A stretch of DNA of 5,155 nt from UBA12079 sp964608745 (GTDB lineage Bacteria; Patescibacteriota; Minisyncoccia; Phycocordibacterales; UBA12079), in assembly GCA_964608745.1 (NCBI GenBank), contig CAZSPC010000029.1:1-5155 (forward strand), given 5' to 3'. Shown here piece by piece: positions 3,998 to 5,155 of this stretch. Each line of letters opens with the position of its first letter. Position 1 is the stretch's first letter. The notes beneath the pieces were generated by a model. The model was not told the origin of the DNA and ran no database searches. It saw only the letters and a program-made list of their open reading frames with translations. A program made the position numbers and the translations under genes.

Positions 3998-4014
3998 AAA
4001 TGTTTTAAACATTT
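3998..4014. promoter_or_regulatory. short palindrome upstream of ftsX
   Basis: AAATGTTT (3998-4005) and AAACATTT (4007-4014) form a perfect dyad with a single central base, followed by A/T-rich sequence to ATG 4068. A poor promoter match (TTGAAT 4013-4018, TATAAA 4038-4043, 19-nt spacing) overlaps its right edge. No SD precedes ftsX. A binding site or an ftsX promoter is possible but weakly supported. Confidence 0.35.
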
Positions 4015-4067
4015 GAATATTTTAAAATTAAAAATTCTATAAAAATTTTATAAATCTTAAATATATT

Positions 4068-4991
4068 ATGTTAGTTACCAACATCAAAAGAATAACAAAA
4101 TCAGCCATTATAAATATGTGGCGGAGTCGAATTGTCTCATTATCTTCTGTTTTGGTAATGACAATTACTTTATTTGTTTTCGGTTCTCTTATTTTCAGCA
4201 ATGCCATGCTTGATTCTGCCTTGAATCAGATCAAGGATAAAGTTGATATTAATGTTTACTTTACTACGACTGCTCCGGAAGAAGAAATTTTTGCTCTTAA
4301 AAAATCCCTTGAAATATTACCGGAAGTTGGTTTAGTAGAGTATGTTTCGAGAGAAGAAGCACTAACTAATTTTAAAGAACGGCATAAAGATGATCAATTG
4401 ACTCTTCAAGCTCTTGAAGAATTGAACGATAATCCGCTTGGAGCAGTTTTGAATATTCAAGCCAAAGAAACCAGTCAGTATGAAAGTATTGCGCAATTTT
4501 TAAATAGTGATAGCGCATTATCAGGAGAAGGTGTTTCAATTATTGATAAGATTAATTATTATCAAAATAAGTTGGTGATTGATAGACTCTCAAAGGTTAT
4601 AGAAGCGACTGAAAAAATTGGTTTTATTGTTACTTTGATTTTGGTGATTATGTCAGTAATTATTACTCTAAACACCATTCGTTTAACTATTTATATTTCT
4701 AAAGAAGAAATTTCTGTTATGCGTCTTGTGGGGGCAAGTAATCGTTATGTTCAAGGACCTTTTGTGATGGCTGGCATTGTTTATGGGTTAATTGCTTCTA
4801 TTTGTACCCTAGTTGTTTTCTTGCCATTAGCGTATTATCTTGGTGATTTTACCCAAAAGTTGTTCGCCTTGAATATATTTGATCACTATCTTGGTAATTT
4901 CTTTGCCATCTCGGGGATGATAATTTTATCGGGAATTGTTTTGGGAATTGTTTCAGCGTATTTGGCTATCCAACGCTATCTAAAAGTTTAA
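4068..4991 (+). CDS. ftsX: cell division protein FtsX, permease-like subunit, 307 aa
   Basis: FtsX is the membrane partner of FtsE and relays its ATPase cycle to peptidoglycan hydrolases or their activators outside the cell. The topology fits the family: a short cytoplasmic N-terminus with WRSR, TM1 about 22-44, an extracytoplasmic domain of about 140 residues (45-183), then TM2 (185-208), TM3 (233-258) and TM4 (278-300). After TM2 comes the conserved FtsX segment SKEEISVMRLVGASNRYV (211-228), the likely site of contact with FtsE. The length is typical. The start ATG 4068 matches the usual FtsX N-terminus but has no SD; the leader is almost pure A/T. The repeat-rich 238-nt spacer after ftsE suggests either read-through transcription or a separate weak promoter. 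No hydrolase partner gene is present in the window. Confidence 0.93.
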   Translation: MLVTNIKRITKSAIINMWRSRIVSLSSVLVMTITLFVFGSLIFSNAMLDSALNQIKDKVDINVYFTTTAPEEEIFALKKSLEILPEVGLVEYVSREEALTNFKERHKDDQLTLQALEELNDNPLGAVLNIQAKETSQYESIAQFLNSDSALSGEGVSIIDKINYYQNKLVIDRLSKVIEATEKIGFIVTLILVIMSVIITLNTIRLTIYISKEEISVMRLVGASNRYVQGPFVMAGIVYGLIASICTLVVFLPLAYYLGDFTQKLFALNIFDHYLGNFFAISGMIILSGIVLGIVSAYLAIQRYLKV

Positions 4992-5043
4992 TTTAATTAT
5001 CCCAAAACTAGTGACCTTCGTTTCTTTTTTTGAAATAATTGGT

Positions 5044-5094
5044 TTAGTATAAAAAACAAACACCCCACATGTGGGGCGTTTGTTTTTTTACTAA
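5044..5094. terminator. strong terminator after ftsX, probably bidirectional
   Basis: The G/C core CCCCACATGTGGGG (5063-5076) is self-complementary. One A.C mismatch follows, then ACAAAC/GTTTGT and A-run/T-run pairs out to 5051/5088. TTAGTA (5044-5049) and TACTAA (5089-5094) extend the stem further. A run of seven T's (5083-5089) on the + strand and a comparable T run on the minus strand suit termination in both directions. Confidence 0.85.
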
Positions 5095-5109
5095 ATTTAG
5101 GACTTAATA

Positions 5110-5154
5110 TCAATTTCTGGGGTTTTTCCTATTCAAATAATCATCAACCAATTT
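5110..5154 (-). CDS. possible C-terminal end of a convergent gene (partial)
   Basis: Reading in from the right edge on the minus strand, one frame gives KLVDDYLNRKNPRN followed by TGA (5112-5110). It is convergent with ftsX, and the terminator at 5044-5094 would serve both. Fourteen residues are too few to identify a product or to exclude chance. Confidence 0.2.
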   Translation of the reverse strand, partial: KLVDDYLNRKNPRN

Positions 5155-5155
5155 T

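Overview
The window is an AT-rich bacterial segment. It looks like a Candidate Phyla Radiation / Patescibacteria genome, most plausibly a Parcubacteria-type lineage. This rests on a shortened release factor RF2 lacking much of domain 1, an FtsE/FtsX pair, several tiny orphan proteins, A/T-filled spacers packed with palindromes, and few strong Shine-Dalgarno (SD) sites on the + strand. Lineage is inference, not proof. UGA serves as a normal stop (the gene at 2504-2905 ends in TGA) and RF2 carries its SPF codon-reading motif, so the standard bacterial code fits and the UGA-recoded CPR lineages do not.

Layout. Bases 1-54 are the 3' part of a tRNA on the + strand, probably Ile(GAU). Bases 55-378 hold no credible gene. 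Instead there is a dense nested palindrome (86-266) whose outer arm is an inverted 20-nt copy of the tRNA 3' end, followed by two terminator-like hairpins facing the next minus-strand gene. Two small orphan genes then diverge: a 63-aa soluble protein (-, 379-570) and a 71-aa two-helix membrane protein (+, 768-983). The DNA between their promoters contains an exact 20-bp palindrome and a second dyad. A large hairpin (1000-1098) terminates the membrane gene and abuts an extended -10 promoter for prfB (1129-2013), which appears almost leaderless.

prfB converges on a two-gene minus-strand operon. This contains a single-pass membrane protein of unknown role (2504-2905) and a half-size EamA/DMT transporter (2070-2507), joined by an ATGA overlap. 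One compact terminator (2036-2069) can serve both strands using alternative pairings. The operon promoter lies back to back with the ftsE promoter (2959-3031). ftsE (3149-3829) follows a leader with an 84-nt hairpin related to the one before prfB. ftsE and ftsX (4068-4991) are separated by 238 nt of short tandem repeats and palindromes, although these genes are usually tightly coupled. A strong, probably bidirectional terminator (5044-5094) ends ftsX, and a partial minus-strand reading frame may enter from the right edge.

Functionally, prfB is translation termination, ftsEX is the ABC-type regulator of septal cell-wall hydrolysis, and the remaining proteins are membrane or orphan genes. The most interesting layer is the non-coding one: related intergenic palindromes (core TTTTGCC-N3-GGNAAAA, arms with TTATAG), a tRNA-derived nested palindrome, and the repeat-filled ftsE-ftsX spacer.
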